From: Legionellales bacterium
Lineage (GTDB): Bacteria > Pseudomonadota > Gammaproteobacteria > Comchoanobacterales > Comchoanobacteraceae
Reading direction: 5' to 3'
Length of the DNA stretch: 48,749 bases
Assembly: GCA_002722435.1 (NCBI GenBank)
Contig: PBLX01000020.1
Span: 1 to 48,749 of the forward strand
Part shown: piece after piece, positions 1-7,251 of the stretch
Layout: each line of letters begins with the position of its first letter
Position numbering within the stretch: the stretch's first letter is position 1
The notes under the pieces: generated by a model
What the model was told of the DNA's origin: nothing
The model's input: only the letters and a program-made list of their open reading frames with translations
Databases searched by the model: none
Made by a program: the position numbers and the translations under genes

Positions 1-291
1 ATTGTCTACGGAGCCGGGGGGTCTATCCTCTGGGGCAATATCCTGAATCTCATTGCGGAAGGTTCTTTCCATAAAACCTCCCCAATTTCTTTGAGCAAAG
101 GTTCTTCCGTTGCGGGGCAACTCGTATTTCTTCCATTCGTTGCCTGCGTATGTCTTTGCTTTCTCGGGTGCTTGTGGCATCGCTGCCTCAATAAAATCAA
201 CAACGCTCTCGGGCAAACCTATGTCTCGTAAGCCCTCTGTTAAAACTTCTTCGCGAAGATACTCAAACCAACTATCTGTAGATATATCCAT
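1..291 (-). CDS. Unrecognised phage protein, 3' end outside the window
   Basis: An open frame begins at ATG 291-289 and runs off the left edge of the window with no stop, giving 97 residues that begin MDISTDSWFEYLREEVLTEG. A ribosome binding site (GTTGGAG) lies about 9 bases upstream, and the octamer ACTATTTA lies 19 bases before the start. The visible part is hydrophilic, rich in Glu, Arg and aromatic residues, with no signal peptide or membrane segment. I do not recognise the family. The late-type motif in front of it suggests expression with the virion and lysis genes, so a structural or packaging role is an inference only. The C-terminal part is not visible. Confidence 0.6.
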   Translation of the reverse strand, partial: MDISTDSWFEYLREEVLTEGLRDIGLPESVVDFIEAAMPQAPEKAKTYAGNEWKKYELPRNGRTFAQRNWGGFMERTFRNEIQDIAPEDRPPGSVDN

Positions 292-310
292 TAATTTAAC
301 TCCAACACTA

Positions 311-318
311 TAAATAGT
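311..318 (-). promoter_or_regulatory. ACTATTTA late-type motif before the 1-291 gene
   Basis: The coding strand reads CAACTATTTATAGTG here, between the stop of the 334-1092 gene and the start at 291. It is one of ten exact copies of the octamer ACTATTTA upstream of late-type genes in this window. The leader between the motif and the ATG contains GGAG. Promoter function is inferred from position and recurrence. Confidence 0.5.
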
Positions 319-333
319 TGTTTTTATCAGTAA

Positions 334-1092
334 CTACGCAAAAGGGGGTGTCTTTAATAACGCTGCCGTGTCTTCCCAGGTTTCTACCTCGTAAGCAAAC
401 CCATTTTTACGGCGGCGCAATACTTTAGCAAGGGCATAATCATTGCCGTTTTTAGCGATTCTATCTCCTACGAAGTGAAGCCTGTTATTCTTTAAGGCTT
501 CGTTAAAATATCTTTTTACAACTTGGGACTTATCGTTGCCTTTATAGAATATGTCCATACTAACGGCTCCACCAATTACAAAATCAAGATCGCTGTATTT
601 TTCTTTTAACTTACCTGCAATTCTTTCACGCTCTTTTTTTTCAGAGTCGTACACAGCATACTGTTCTCTTTGTGCAGCAGTCGCATTTCTACCCACGATT
701 GAAAAATTTATCATACCAGTTCTGTTTTCATAGTGATTACCTGTCTTGGTGTGATAATCAGATTTTGAAACATATGAACGCAATGAGCGTGTTAAATTTT
801 TTGGAGGAACAAATTTATTTTCATAAATCAAATTCCACTCATTTGCACAAATGGGATTAATTTGATCACGCTTTTGATAAAATGTATTTGCCATACAGGC
901 AAAAACACCCGAAGTGTGATTCATTATTTCAATGCCTAGTTGATCTAATAGTCTAGTAAAGGAGCCACCAGAGACAATATAAACCTCCTTATCTTGCATC
1001 CATGACAAAAAAGTTTGTTGGAAAAAAGGGTTTATTTTGGATTTTGCCGGCGTAAGAGTTCCATCAACATCAAATAAATAAATATCAGCCAT
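334..1092 (-). CDS. HAD-family phosphatase resembling eukaryotic-type phosphomannomutase
   Basis: This 252-residue protein starts FDVDGTLTPAKSKI after a short N-terminus, the HAD nucleophile motif DxDGT in the form seen in PMM-type (HAD IIB) phosphomannomutases. Further matches in order are VSGGS (residues about 40-44), FSIVGRNAT near 130, a basic-acidic RExI helix, IGGAVSMDIFYKGNDKSQ near 180, and HFVGDRIAKNGNDYALAK near 215. These correspond to the PMM cap and core motifs, including the final acidic metal site. The family interconverts mannose-6-phosphate and mannose-1-phosphate; a simple sugar-phosphate phosphatase is the alternative. The start ATG has GGAGATAATTT in front of it. It follows a DMT-like membrane gene by three bases, so they are probably co-transcribed. 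Confidence 0.75.
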   Translation of the reverse strand: MADIYLFDVDGTLTPAKSKINPFFQQTFLSWMQDKEVYIVSGGSFTRLLDQLGIEIMNHTSGVFACMANTFYQKRDQINPICANEWNLIYENKFVPPKNLTRSLRSYVSKSDYHTKTGNHYENRTGMINFSIVGRNATAAQREQYAVYDSEKKERERIAGKLKEKYSDLDFVIGGAVSMDIFYKGNDKSQVVKRYFNEALKNNRLHFVGDRIAKNGNDYALAKVLRRRKNGFAYEVETWEDTAALLKTPPFA

Positions 1093-1095
1093 AAA

Positions 1096-1443
1096 TTATC
1101 TCCAAAGAAGCTGCACACCCACAATTAGGCACGATAACACAACACAAATCATAGTCTTAGCCGTGAACATGCTTTCATGTAGAAAATGCCAAGTTAGTAA
1201 AGGGAAAGTTAAATATGACATTGTAAAAATTAAGAATCTTGGGCCCCAAACTTCCCCCCACTCTTCATAACAAATTTTAACTCCGTACCAAAAACATATT
1301 CCGGTGGGCACCGAAAATATTGCTGCTGATAAAATTGGTTTATCTTTCCACCATTCCCAAACAAATTGTGCATTCAATTGAAACCAGCCCATTGTTTGGC
1401 CTAGAGCAAAGAGAAGACAAGCTATAAAAATGTTGTAACTCAT
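1096..1443 (-). CDS. Small four-helix membrane protein, DMT/EamA-like half
   Basis: The 115-residue product has four strongly hydrophobic stretches, at roughly residues 3-20, 37-55, 68-86 and 93-113, with Trp/Lys-rich connections. The last two helices (FLHESMFTAKTMICVVLSCLIVG is split here as FLHESMFTAK then TMICVVLSCLIVG) resemble the terminal helix pair of drug/metabolite transporter family members. It is about the length of small multidrug-resistance proteins, so it could work as a dimer in the inner membrane. Its ATG overlaps the stop of the preceding gene (ATGA), pointing to translational coupling. Substrate is unknown, and placement next to a phosphomannomutase-like enzyme hints at a sugar-related job but does not prove it. 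Confidence 0.55.
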   Translation of the reverse strand: MSYNIFIACLLFALGQTMGWFQLNAQFVWEWWKDKPILSAAIFSVPTGICFWYGVKICYEEWGEVWGPRFLIFTMSYLTFPLLTWHFLHESMFTAKTMICVVLSCLIVGVQLLWR

Positions 1444-2219
1444 TTGACTCCCAGATTATGAACTACTATTTCATTACATGCTCTTGAATTTTCTGTTGCT
1501 ATTCCAGCATCATCAATCATGATAACATTATTGTGTCTAAAATCATCGATAATTTTTTTATTATATTTGAAAATAGCTATAAAATCTTTTTGATAATCAC
1601 GCAAAAGCTTTCTTAAAACACCATAATCCAAATCATACATTTCATGACCAGTATATATATTTTTATTTAAGGGCCCAATCTTTATAGGTCCTACTGGGAG
1701 TAGCAGAATCTCTGATGGATCAATGTCTTCTAAAACGTCATAATACTTTTCTGCTTTATAGTATTTTATTTTAATCTTTTCAATCTCATTATTTTCATAA
1801 AAATTTATTAGTGATCTTGAACAAATAGCAGAATAGTTACTGGAATTAAAGTCGCCGTGAGATATTGTTCCATCATAAGAATAACGATTTAAAATAAAAT
1901 ATATTGCTGATCTAAAAAATGGGTCTTTCATTTTGACCCAATTATTCTGTAACAAAAAAACCATTTGAGGGTTTAGTTGCTTGTGCATACCATCGGCTAA
2001 GTCCGCAATTTTATAGGGGTCTTTTAGGATTGAATCCCAAAATTCATAATTGGCCCAGCGATTTGTAAAAGCTGTAATATTAAAATCGTTGAACGCCAAA
2101 TCACACTCGATTTGCCCAGAAGAAAGTATTAGGCTAATAATTTTTCTTTCTTTAGGTATGATCGATTTTAAATAATCAGCACTAACGTAATGCGTGTTAG
2201 ACTTAACTGGCGTTTTCAT
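1440..2219 (-). CDS. Degenerate Dam/D12-like adenine methyltransferase homologue
   Basis: The 259-residue protein follows the layout of T4 Dam-type D12 methylases: an N-terminal segment LKSIIPKERKIISLILSSGQ where the SAM-binding motif normally lies, a middle part KDPFFRSAIYFILNR like the conserved helix of the family, then DVLEDIDPSEILLLPVGP, and a C-terminal NEIVVHNL that resembles the family's closing EVLITNY strand. Key residues are missing. The catalytic DPPY is replaced by PVGP and the SAM-binding EPFxGxG is not present. I infer a catalytically dead or repurposed relative. The similarity is by eye only, so an unrelated fold is possible. The gene overlaps its upstream neighbour by 17 bases and its downstream neighbour by four. 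Confidence 0.4.
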   Translation of the reverse strand: MKTPVKSNTHYVSADYLKSIIPKERKIISLILSSGQIECDLAFNDFNITAFTNRWANYEFWDSILKDPYKIADLADGMHKQLNPQMVFLLQNNWVKMKDPFFRSAIYFILNRYSYDGTISHGDFNSSNYSAICSRSLINFYENNEIEKIKIKYYKAEKYYDVLEDIDPSEILLLPVGPIKIGPLNKNIYTGHEMYDLDYGVLRKLLRDYQKDFIAIFKYNKKIIDDFRHNNVIMIDDAGIATENSRACNEIVVHNLGVK

Positions 2220-2538
2220 TTTGCAACACTTGATTTTGCTGATCTGGATGCGTCATTTCCTGTTGTGGCGCGTCTCTAGTGAGCGAAAGCTCATATTCAA
2301 CATAAGAGTTGATGATCGACTGGGCATCTGAAAGCATTATATCTGTCTTAGCAAGCGCTTTTCTGGCCTCGTCGATTAATAGCACATTTGAAGAACTCAG
2401 TATATTTTGTTTAGATAGTTTTGGTAGATTGATATTTCCATATTGTTTGATCGCCTTATCATAAAGCTTGGTCACTTCTGCTGGAAGCTCTTCGAAATCA
2501 ATGCTGTATTGTATGTTAATTCTTTGTGGTGTGCTCAT
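2203..2538 (-). CDS. Unrecognised small helical protein
   Basis: This encodes 111 residues, acidic and predicted mostly helical, with a Gln/Asn/Asp-rich C-terminal tail that looks disordered. It has no cysteine pairs, signal peptide or membrane segment. The start ATG has AGAGGATAAA upstream. The 3' end overlaps the degenerate Dam-like gene by 17 bases and its start is one base after the next upstream gene ends, so the three are one transcription unit. I do not recognise a family. The length, overlaps and RBS support it as a real gene. Confidence 0.6.
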   Translation of the reverse strand: MSTPQRINIQYSIDFEELPAEVTKLYDKAIKQYGNINLPKLSKQNILSSSNVLLIDEARKALAKTDIMLSDAQSIINSYVEYELSLTRDAPQQEMTHPDQQNQVLQNENAS

Positions 2539-2539
2539 T

Positions 2540-2833
2540 TTATCCTCTAATAAGTTTTTTGTTTTGGTTCAAAGATTTTTCAATGATATCGGGTGAACCA
2601 ACCACGATTATCTCAGTTCCAGTATGCCCACGATTAATAGTTAACTTAGTAAATCTATGACCATCATTCAAATCTTCAGGAAGTGCGCCTTGTTCTTTTA
2701 GCTGTTGCATTCTTGCTTCTTCTCTAATCATCACAACGTGTTCAGGGTTTATAAATACTTCTCTGAGCGTGTAAGCCTGTTTCTTGCTTGTAAGCAAGTT
2801 GTTTTGACAGATCTCTGTTAATCTTACTAACAC
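2540..2833 (-). CDS. Small FlbD-like protein
   Basis: The start is GTG at 2833, which has an excellent GGAGG four bases upstream, and it overlaps the end of the 2827-3036 gene. The 97 residues contain NPEHVVMIREE near residue 30 and FTKLTINRGHTGTEIIVVGS near 62-81, an arrangement that resembles the small FlbD family (NPELIxxIExxPDT...GxxxxVxEs). FlbD-type proteins are short beta-rich proteins known from flagellar operons, with several phage relatives of unknown role. The molecular function here is unknown. It belongs to the operon downstream of groEL. Confidence 0.45.
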   Translation of the reverse strand: MLVRLTEICQNNLLTSKKQAYTLREVFINPEHVVMIREEARMQQLKEQGALPEDLNDGHRFTKLTINRGHTGTEIIVVGSPDIIEKSLNQNKKLIRG

Positions 2834-3036
2834 GCTGCCTCCATTGGATAAACATCTCTAATCTTTAAATTCCATTCATGACCATTGGCGTATACTTGAT
2901 AAACATGTGGGCTCGTTGTGCTCAGATAAACACCGACTGTTGGCCTCTCTGTTCTTCTCATTCTCATTCCTTTTTCCGTTTCACACCACAAGTCAACACC
3001 TTGTGGGATGTGCACCAAATCTCCCTGATTCATCAT
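2827..3036 (-). CDS. Unrecognised 69-residue beta-rich protein
   Basis: The gene begins at ATG 3036, overlapping the groEL stop (ATGA), with GGAGGACAG as ribosome binding site. A second in-frame ATG follows immediately. The product is short, with alternating hydrophobic residues (GDLVHIPQGVDLW, PTVGVYLSTT, VYQVYANGHEWNLKIRDVYP) that look like a small SH3-like barrel. I do not recognise a family. The tight coupling to groEL and to the FlbD-like gene suggests co-expression. Confidence 0.6.
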   Translation of the reverse strand: MMNQGDLVHIPQGVDLWCETEKGMRMRRTERPTVGVYLSTTSPHVYQVYANGHEWNLKIRDVYPMEAAC

Positions 3037-4631
3037 CTGTCCTCCGTTTGAATAATACCGAAATTAGTTGTAAGTAGTGTGCCGGCACAACTAGCGGCAT
3101 TTTGCAAAGCTGTTTTAGTAACCTTTACAGGATCTATAATACCATCTTCAATCATGTGTGTCAATTTATTATTCTTAAAATCCCAGCCAGTATCATCTTC
3201 TGAATTAAGTATCTCTTTAATAATAATGTCAGCAGATTCACCAGCATTCGCTGCCATCTGTCTGATAGGTGCCATGCACGCTTTTCTAACAATTTCAACA
3301 CCCGTAAACTGACCAGACATGTCTAACTCTGTGTCGGTATCATGTGTGACGATAGCCACACTCCTGCTAGCGCGCAAAAGACCAGTGCCGCCGCCGGGAA
3401 TAATACCATCTTCTTGTGCTGATCTTACGGCCTCTAAGGCGTCTTCGATTCTATGCTTGCGCTCAGTCATCTCTACCTCGGTGCAACCGCCAACCCTGAT
3501 TACCGCCACGCCAGAGGACAGCCTAACAATACGTTGCTGAATGGCCTCTGCTGCCGACATGTCTGTACAATTCTCAACGTCTGCTTTAAGAGATTCAATC
3601 TTAGTCTCGATACTCTCATAGTCTGCATGCCCACCAACAATCGTCGTGGAGAAGCGATTGCTTTCAATAAATTTAGCAGAGCCCAAATCTTTGAGTTGGG
3701 TGTCTTTTAACTTGGCGCCAGATTCACGTGAAATAAATGTTGCGCCCACAGAAAGAGATAAGTCGTGTAGCAGCTCTCTACGTTCATCACCATATGACGG
3801 AGCCTTAATCGCTGCAACCTTTAGCGTACCACGCATCGCATTCATAATCAATGCCGCCAGTGCCTGACCTTCAACTTCTTCAGCTATAATAATAAGCGGC
3901 CTTGATTCTCTCGCCACCATTTCAAGAATGGGAAGAATATTCTCGACGGCATCAATCTTATAGTCTGTAACAAGAATTAGAGGATCATCATGTAACATGA
4001 CCGATCTTCGTTCATCGGTAATAAACGCTCCAGCACAGTAGCCAGCCGGGATCTTGAATCCCTCTTCAATGTCAATACTAGTCTCAACAGAGCGAGACTC
4101 TTCAATAGTGATGGAGCCATCTTGGCCAACTCTGTCGACGGCCATAGAAATCAAACGACCAATAGAAGGGTCGTTGTTTGCAGATATAGTAGCAATATGC
4201 TGTATATCTTCTAAGCTAGATACCGGGGTGGACATGCCATTTAGATTTTCAATGATGTAACTTACACAATTGTTTATGCCTCTTTGAATCTCAACGGGCG
4301 ACACACCAGATGCGATGTGCTTCTGTGCTTCCTGAATGATGGCGCGGGCAAGCACGGTAGCGGTGGTCGTTCCATCGCCGGCTTCACTATTAGTTTCAAT
4401 CGCAGCTTGCTTAATAATCTGGGCCGCGGCATTCTCAAATGGGTCTTCTAAAGCTACAAAATGTGCAACAGTGACGCCATCTTTTGTGATAAATGGCGTC
4501 TTATCTTTTTCTTGCAGCAAAACATTACGACCTTTCGGACCCAGGGTTGAGCCAACATTATTAGCTAGTGTATTAACCCCATTCATAATCTTTTTTTGTA
4601 ATGATTCTCTTGAATCGAATTCTCTACTCAT
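3033..4631 (-). CDS. groEL: GroEL-type chaperonin large subunit
   Basis: The 532-residue protein is a full-length group I chaperonin (E. coli GroEL has 548). Landmarks in order are STLGPKGRNV near residue 30, ITKDGVTVA near 50 with the ATPase aspartate, AGDGTTTATVLARAI near 86-100 for nucleotide binding, the apical domain in the middle, and GIIPGGGTGLLRA near 410. The C-terminus lacks the GGM repeat tail of bacterial GroEL. It should form the folding ring together with the GroES-like product of 19802-20068, which is 15 kb away rather than adjacent. A perfect host-type promoter (4654-4682) sits just upstream, with GAGGTG before the ATG. The likely clients are capsid or other virion proteins. 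Confidence 0.97.
   Translation of the reverse strand: MSREFDSRESLQKKIMNGVNTLANNVGSTLGPKGRNVLLQEKDKTPFITKDGVTVAHFVALEDPFENAAAQIIKQAAIETNSEAGDGTTTATVLARAIIQEAQKHIASGVSPVEIQRGINNCVSYIIENLNGMSTPVSSLEDIQHIATISANNDPSIGRLISMAVDRVGQDGSITIEESRSVETSIDIEEGFKIPAGYCAGAFITDERRSVMLHDDPLILVTDYKIDAVENILPILEMVARESRPLIIIAEEVEGQALAALIMNAMRGTLKVAAIKAPSYGDERRELLHDLSLSVGATFISRESGAKLKDTQLKDLGSAKFIESNRFSTTIVGGHADYESIETKIESLKADVENCTDMSAAEAIQQRIVRLSSGVAVIRVGGCTEVEMTERKHRIEDALEAVRSAQEDGIIPGGGTGLLRASRSVAIVTHDTDTELDMSGQFTGVEIVRKACMAPIRQMAANAGESADIIIKEILNSEDDTGWDFKNNKLTHMIEDGIIDPVKVTKTALQNAASCAGTLLTTNFGIIQTEDR
3136..3164 (-). promoter_or_regulatory. Candidate host-type promoter inside groEL
   Basis: The coding strand has TTGACA, 17 bases, then TATTAT within the last part of groEL. 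It would drive the small genes from 3036 downstream separately from groEL. The match may be chance in a single case; it is kept because several such internal sites occur in this half of the window. Confidence 0.35.
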
Positions 4632-4653
4632 TTACACCTCAGAGTTTGAATTT

Positions 4654-4682
4654 ATTATAACCTAAATTTTAGCGTGTGTCAA
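4654..4682 (-). promoter_or_regulatory. Consensus sigma70-type promoter of groEL
   Basis: TTGACA, 17-base spacer, TATAAT on the minus strand, a full consensus match. The -10 box ends 22 bases before the groEL ATG, and the leader contains GAGGTG. Host RNA polymerase is expected to use it, probably early or mid infection. Confidence 0.85.
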
Positions 4683-6136
4683 GAAATAGTTGCATCAACT
4701 TCTTGTTTTAATGTGTCCGCGTCTTTCTTGGCTGCTACACCGACTGCTTTTCTATTCATATCTTCCCCAGCGCCGATAAAATACTTGTTAATGTTATCGG
4801 ACAAATCACCTAACGCATTGAATATTTTAACTATGCTGGTGTTCAAACTTTGCGTGTAGTCTTCTGCTCTGGTTTTTAAAAGCTCTGGTTCAAGTTTGAT
4901 TTGTCCGATGAAACTTTTCGTATAGACGCCATGCCCGATTGACCATTGTTGTTCGGTCTGATATCCTTTAGTATCCTGCAGTGCTCCGAAAATCTGACGG
5001 TCAATGTCGGGCGCATCTGCAAATTTTCCTGTGATCTTCTCGTATTGATCTGGTGTGTACAACTTAGCAGCACCACCTTTGATAACTTTTTCAGTCTCTC
5101 CAGTATCTACTATTCTTAATACTTCAGTGCCCTTGTCCATCACAGTGTCCTCTGGTATGTCTTCACCATCCAAAGTTTTATATCGCGGAAAGCCCCTAAT
5201 TGCAGAGGGAGCCTTTTCTACTGCTTGCTTAGTACGCTGCCTCAATGTAACTGGTCTATAGTCGTAGACGGGTACTTCGCTTGGTGCACCAATAAGTTGT
5301 AAGAAATTATCTCGTGTAATAGTAAATTCAAAAAACTTTAACGTACCATTCCATTCACCCAACTTACCACCGCCAAGTTTTTCCGCATCTTTAGTCACGA
5401 TGAGATAAACAATCGAATCAGTCTTTCGGCCTTCAGCAGGATCTAAGAAGTAATCAACGATGTTTTTAAATGAACCTTTGACAACTCCGTCCCTTCTGAG
5501 AAGCTTAAGGCTGTATGGTTTAATTTCAGCGTCGGCTTCTTCACTTTGTTTAATCATCAGCTGTACATCCTCAATGGGCAGGGAGCCGGGTGCTGCACCA
5601 ACATCTGCGGGGTCATCAATCTGCACGGATGTGCCGCCCATCAAGGCAGCTAGAAACGCTTCAAAAAGGAACCCAGATACTGAGGCGCCATAGTCATTAA
5701 CAATGCTAGCAAATGTATCAAGGAATATCAAATATGACATAATCTCGGAAATGTCACCCTCACCGGGTGGCGGAGCTTCTGCCTCAAGGAATCTGTTTAC
5801 AGATTCAATTTTTTGTTGAACAGTATTACCTTGAATCTTATTCATAAGGCTTTCCATGATATCACGATCACCATTTTCTGTCTTACCCCAAAGTTCTGTA
5901 ATTTTAATAGTAGGTCTTCGTATGACGGTTACGTTATCATTTCTATCGCTATCAGTTGCAGCTGCGTCACCGGGTTCAAATCCGGGGGGTGCCTCAAGTA
6001 AAAAACTTTTATTCTGGTTAAGGTTGTCGAGAGTCTCCATTGTTTTCTCAACCATCTCCATAAGTGATGAGAGGCCAACGTCTTTGTTGGGCTTTTCTCT
6101 CACATCTATAAACATGTCTTCTAAAAATTTACTCAT
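4679..6136 (-). CDS. Large conserved-looking phage protein, possible PD-(D/E)XK-like core
   Basis: I place the start at ATG 6136 (MSKFLEDMFIDVREKPNKD) because AGAGGATTTAGA precedes it; the longer frame would overlap the ClpP-like gene. The product is 485 residues. The N-terminal third is helical and acidic. Near residue 165 there is GASVSGFLFEAFLAALMGG, followed by PIEDV about 40 residues on, YSLKLLRRDG and VKGSFKNIVDYF. A Glu in the first helix, an acidic residue and then an S-L-K strand recall the order of PD-(D/E)XK nuclease cores, but this is only a pattern by eye. The C-terminus is Thr/Asp-rich and helical. A virion protein is the main alternative. Its stop lies just before the groEL promoter. 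Confidence 0.4.
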   Translation of the reverse strand: MSKFLEDMFIDVREKPNKDVGLSSLMEMVEKTMETLDNLNQNKSFLLEAPPGFEPGDAAATDSDRNDNVTVIRRPTIKITELWGKTENGDRDIMESLMNKIQGNTVQQKIESVNRFLEAEAPPPGEGDISEIMSYLIFLDTFASIVNDYGASVSGFLFEAFLAALMGGTSVQIDDPADVGAAPGSLPIEDVQLMIKQSEEADAEIKPYSLKLLRRDGVVKGSFKNIVDYFLDPAEGRKTDSIVYLIVTKDAEKLGGGKLGEWNGTLKFFEFTITRDNFLQLIGAPSEVPVYDYRPVTLRQRTKQAVEKAPSAIRGFPRYKTLDGEDIPEDTVMDKGTEVLRIVDTGETEKVIKGGAAKLYTPDQYEKITGKFADAPDIDRQIFGALQDTKGYQTEQQWSIGHGVYTKSFIGQIKLEPELLKTRAEDYTQSLNTSIVKIFNALGDLSDNINKYFIGAGEDMNRKAVGVAAKKDADTLKQEVDATIS

Positions 6137-6146
6137 TCTAAATCCT

Positions 6147-6809
6147 CTAAATAATAATATCGGCGATTCCAAGTTCAACAGCTTCTTCAGCGGACAAATA
6201 AACATTTACTTTTCTTTCAAGTAAGGCTTTCATTTTTTTCCTTGTCATTGATGTCTCCGCCACTAGGGCATCAATATAATCTTTTTGTATCTGTTGTATG
6301 GCTTCCATTTCATTAGCCAGATTAGGTAAAGAACCATGGCTACCACCGATGACTGAATGAATCATCACGCGGCAGTATTTACCAATTTTTCGTTTCCCTT
6401 TTGTGCCGGCTGCCAACAGGAGAACACCAGCAGACATGACCTTGCCGAGACCAATAGTATGAATTTCTGTGTCTAACTTGACTTGTCTCATAACGTCATA
6501 AAGCGCAAACATATCGTCAGCGTTACCTCCGTAAGTAGAGAGATAAAACTCTATAGGCTTCCTATTCTCACCTGACTTTTCTAATTTATTAACTTCATTT
6601 AGATAAATCATAGCATGAGCTATTTCTGCAACTTTTTCTTCGGCAACATCGGTAAATAAACCTATTGTTCTCATATCGGGCTCTTTAGGTTGCACGGCAC
6701 CTAAAAGTTCATTCATCAATTCTTCGTCTGAAATTTTAATAGCACTAATGCCTTCAGTTTGGGTCTCGCCTGTAATTTCAGAAATTAATTTTTTAACCTT
6801 ATCAATCAT
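6147..6809 (-). CDS. ClpP-like serine peptidase with probable Asp-to-Asn triad change
   Basis: The 220 residues match the ClpP (S14) fold: FYLSTYGGNADDMFALYD near 108, the nucleophile region GLGKVMSAGVLLLAAG near 138 (Ser in MSAG), and CRVMIHSVIGGSHG near 160 (catalytic His in MIHS). The third triad residue normally sits in a D-x-F-[LM]-S-A context; here the aligned segment reads VNVYLSAEEAVELGIAD, putting Asn where Asp is expected. A 50-residue N-terminal extension is present. Phages use ClpP-like proteases for prohead maturation or proteolysis of host targets. The Asn may mean reduced activity or a partner role with the second ClpP-like protein (12031-12636). The start overlaps the previous gene by eight bases. 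Confidence 0.85.
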   Translation of the reverse strand: MIDKVKKLISEITGETQTEGISAIKISDEELMNELLGAVQPKEPDMRTIGLFTDVAEEKVAEIAHAMIYLNEVNKLEKSGENRKPIEFYLSTYGGNADDMFALYDVMRQVKLDTEIHTIGLGKVMSAGVLLLAAGTKGKRKIGKYCRVMIHSVIGGSHGSLPNLANEMEAIQQIQKDYIDALVAETSMTRKKMKALLERKVNVYLSAEEAVELGIADIII

Positions 6810-7194
6810 GATCCATCTTCCATATTTTAAATACCGCTTCCTTGTTTTGGTTTAGATAACGCATTGAGGATTCCCAATCATCAAAGGCTAAAATATCCCT
6901 ATAAAATTTTGGGTGCAGCTGTAGTAAATATGCTACTGAACTTTCTTTCAACGTTTTAATTTCATCCTCAAAAAAGTCTCTTGATTTCGTTGGCTCGATA
7001 TTATTGACAAGCGCGGTAGTACGAGCTTCTATTAATGTTTCAATTGATCTAATTACAGTTGATAGATAAATAATATGAGATAACTTAATCAACGAAAGGC
7101 TAATTCTATTTGCTCTAAAAAAATAAAACGTTCTGCAAGTTACGTATCCAAATATAAATACCAGTAGATGTAGAAGCCAAATATTCATAACCAT
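6802..7194 (-). CDS. Small N-terminally anchored membrane protein
   Basis: I choose ATG 7194 (MVMNIWLLHLLVFIFGYVTC); a GTG further upstream at 7209 lies inside a terminator stem, and ATG 7188 is also possible. The 130-residue product has one hydrophobic segment at residues 3-20, then a basic patch and a helical, probably cytoplasmic, domain. No family is recognised. It is the first gene after a perfect host-type promoter embedded in a terminator, and it overlaps the ClpP-like gene, so it may tether or regulate that protease. That link is inference from gene position only. Confidence 0.6.
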   Translation of the reverse strand: MVMNIWLLHLLVFIFGYVTCRTFYFFRANRISLSLIKLSHIIYLSTVIRSIETLIEARTTALVNNIEPTKSRDFFEDEIKTLKESSVAYLLQLHPKFYRDILAFDDWESSMRYLNQNKEAVFKIWKMDHD

Positions 7195-7200
7195 CCAAAA

Positions 7201-7224
7201 AATAACCACCGTTAGGTGGTTATT
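7201..7224 (-). terminator. Rho-independent terminator of the hyperacidic-protein gene
   Basis: On the minus strand the sequence reads AATAACCACC, loop TAAC, GGTGGTTATT, then TTTTGG: a 10-bp stem running into a U-rich tract. It ends transcription from the 7252-7902 gene. The -10 box of the next promoter overlaps its left arm. Confidence 0.75.
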
Positions 7225-7250
7225 ATATCATGCAAAAAAGATGTTGTCAA
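7222..7250 (-). promoter_or_regulatory. Consensus sigma70-type promoter overlapping a terminator
   Basis: TTGACA, 17-base spacer, TATAAT on the minus strand. The -35 box overlaps the region of the previous gene's stop codon. The expected start point near 7215-7216 falls at the end of the terminator's left arm, so transcripts from here cannot form the hairpin while read-through transcripts can. Confidence 0.8.
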
Positions 7251-7251
7251 C

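Noticed and set aside
6137-6205. Longer N-terminus for the 4679-6136 protein
   Set aside because: It would overlap the ClpP-like gene by about 60 bases and has no RBS; ATG 6136 has AGAGGA upstream.
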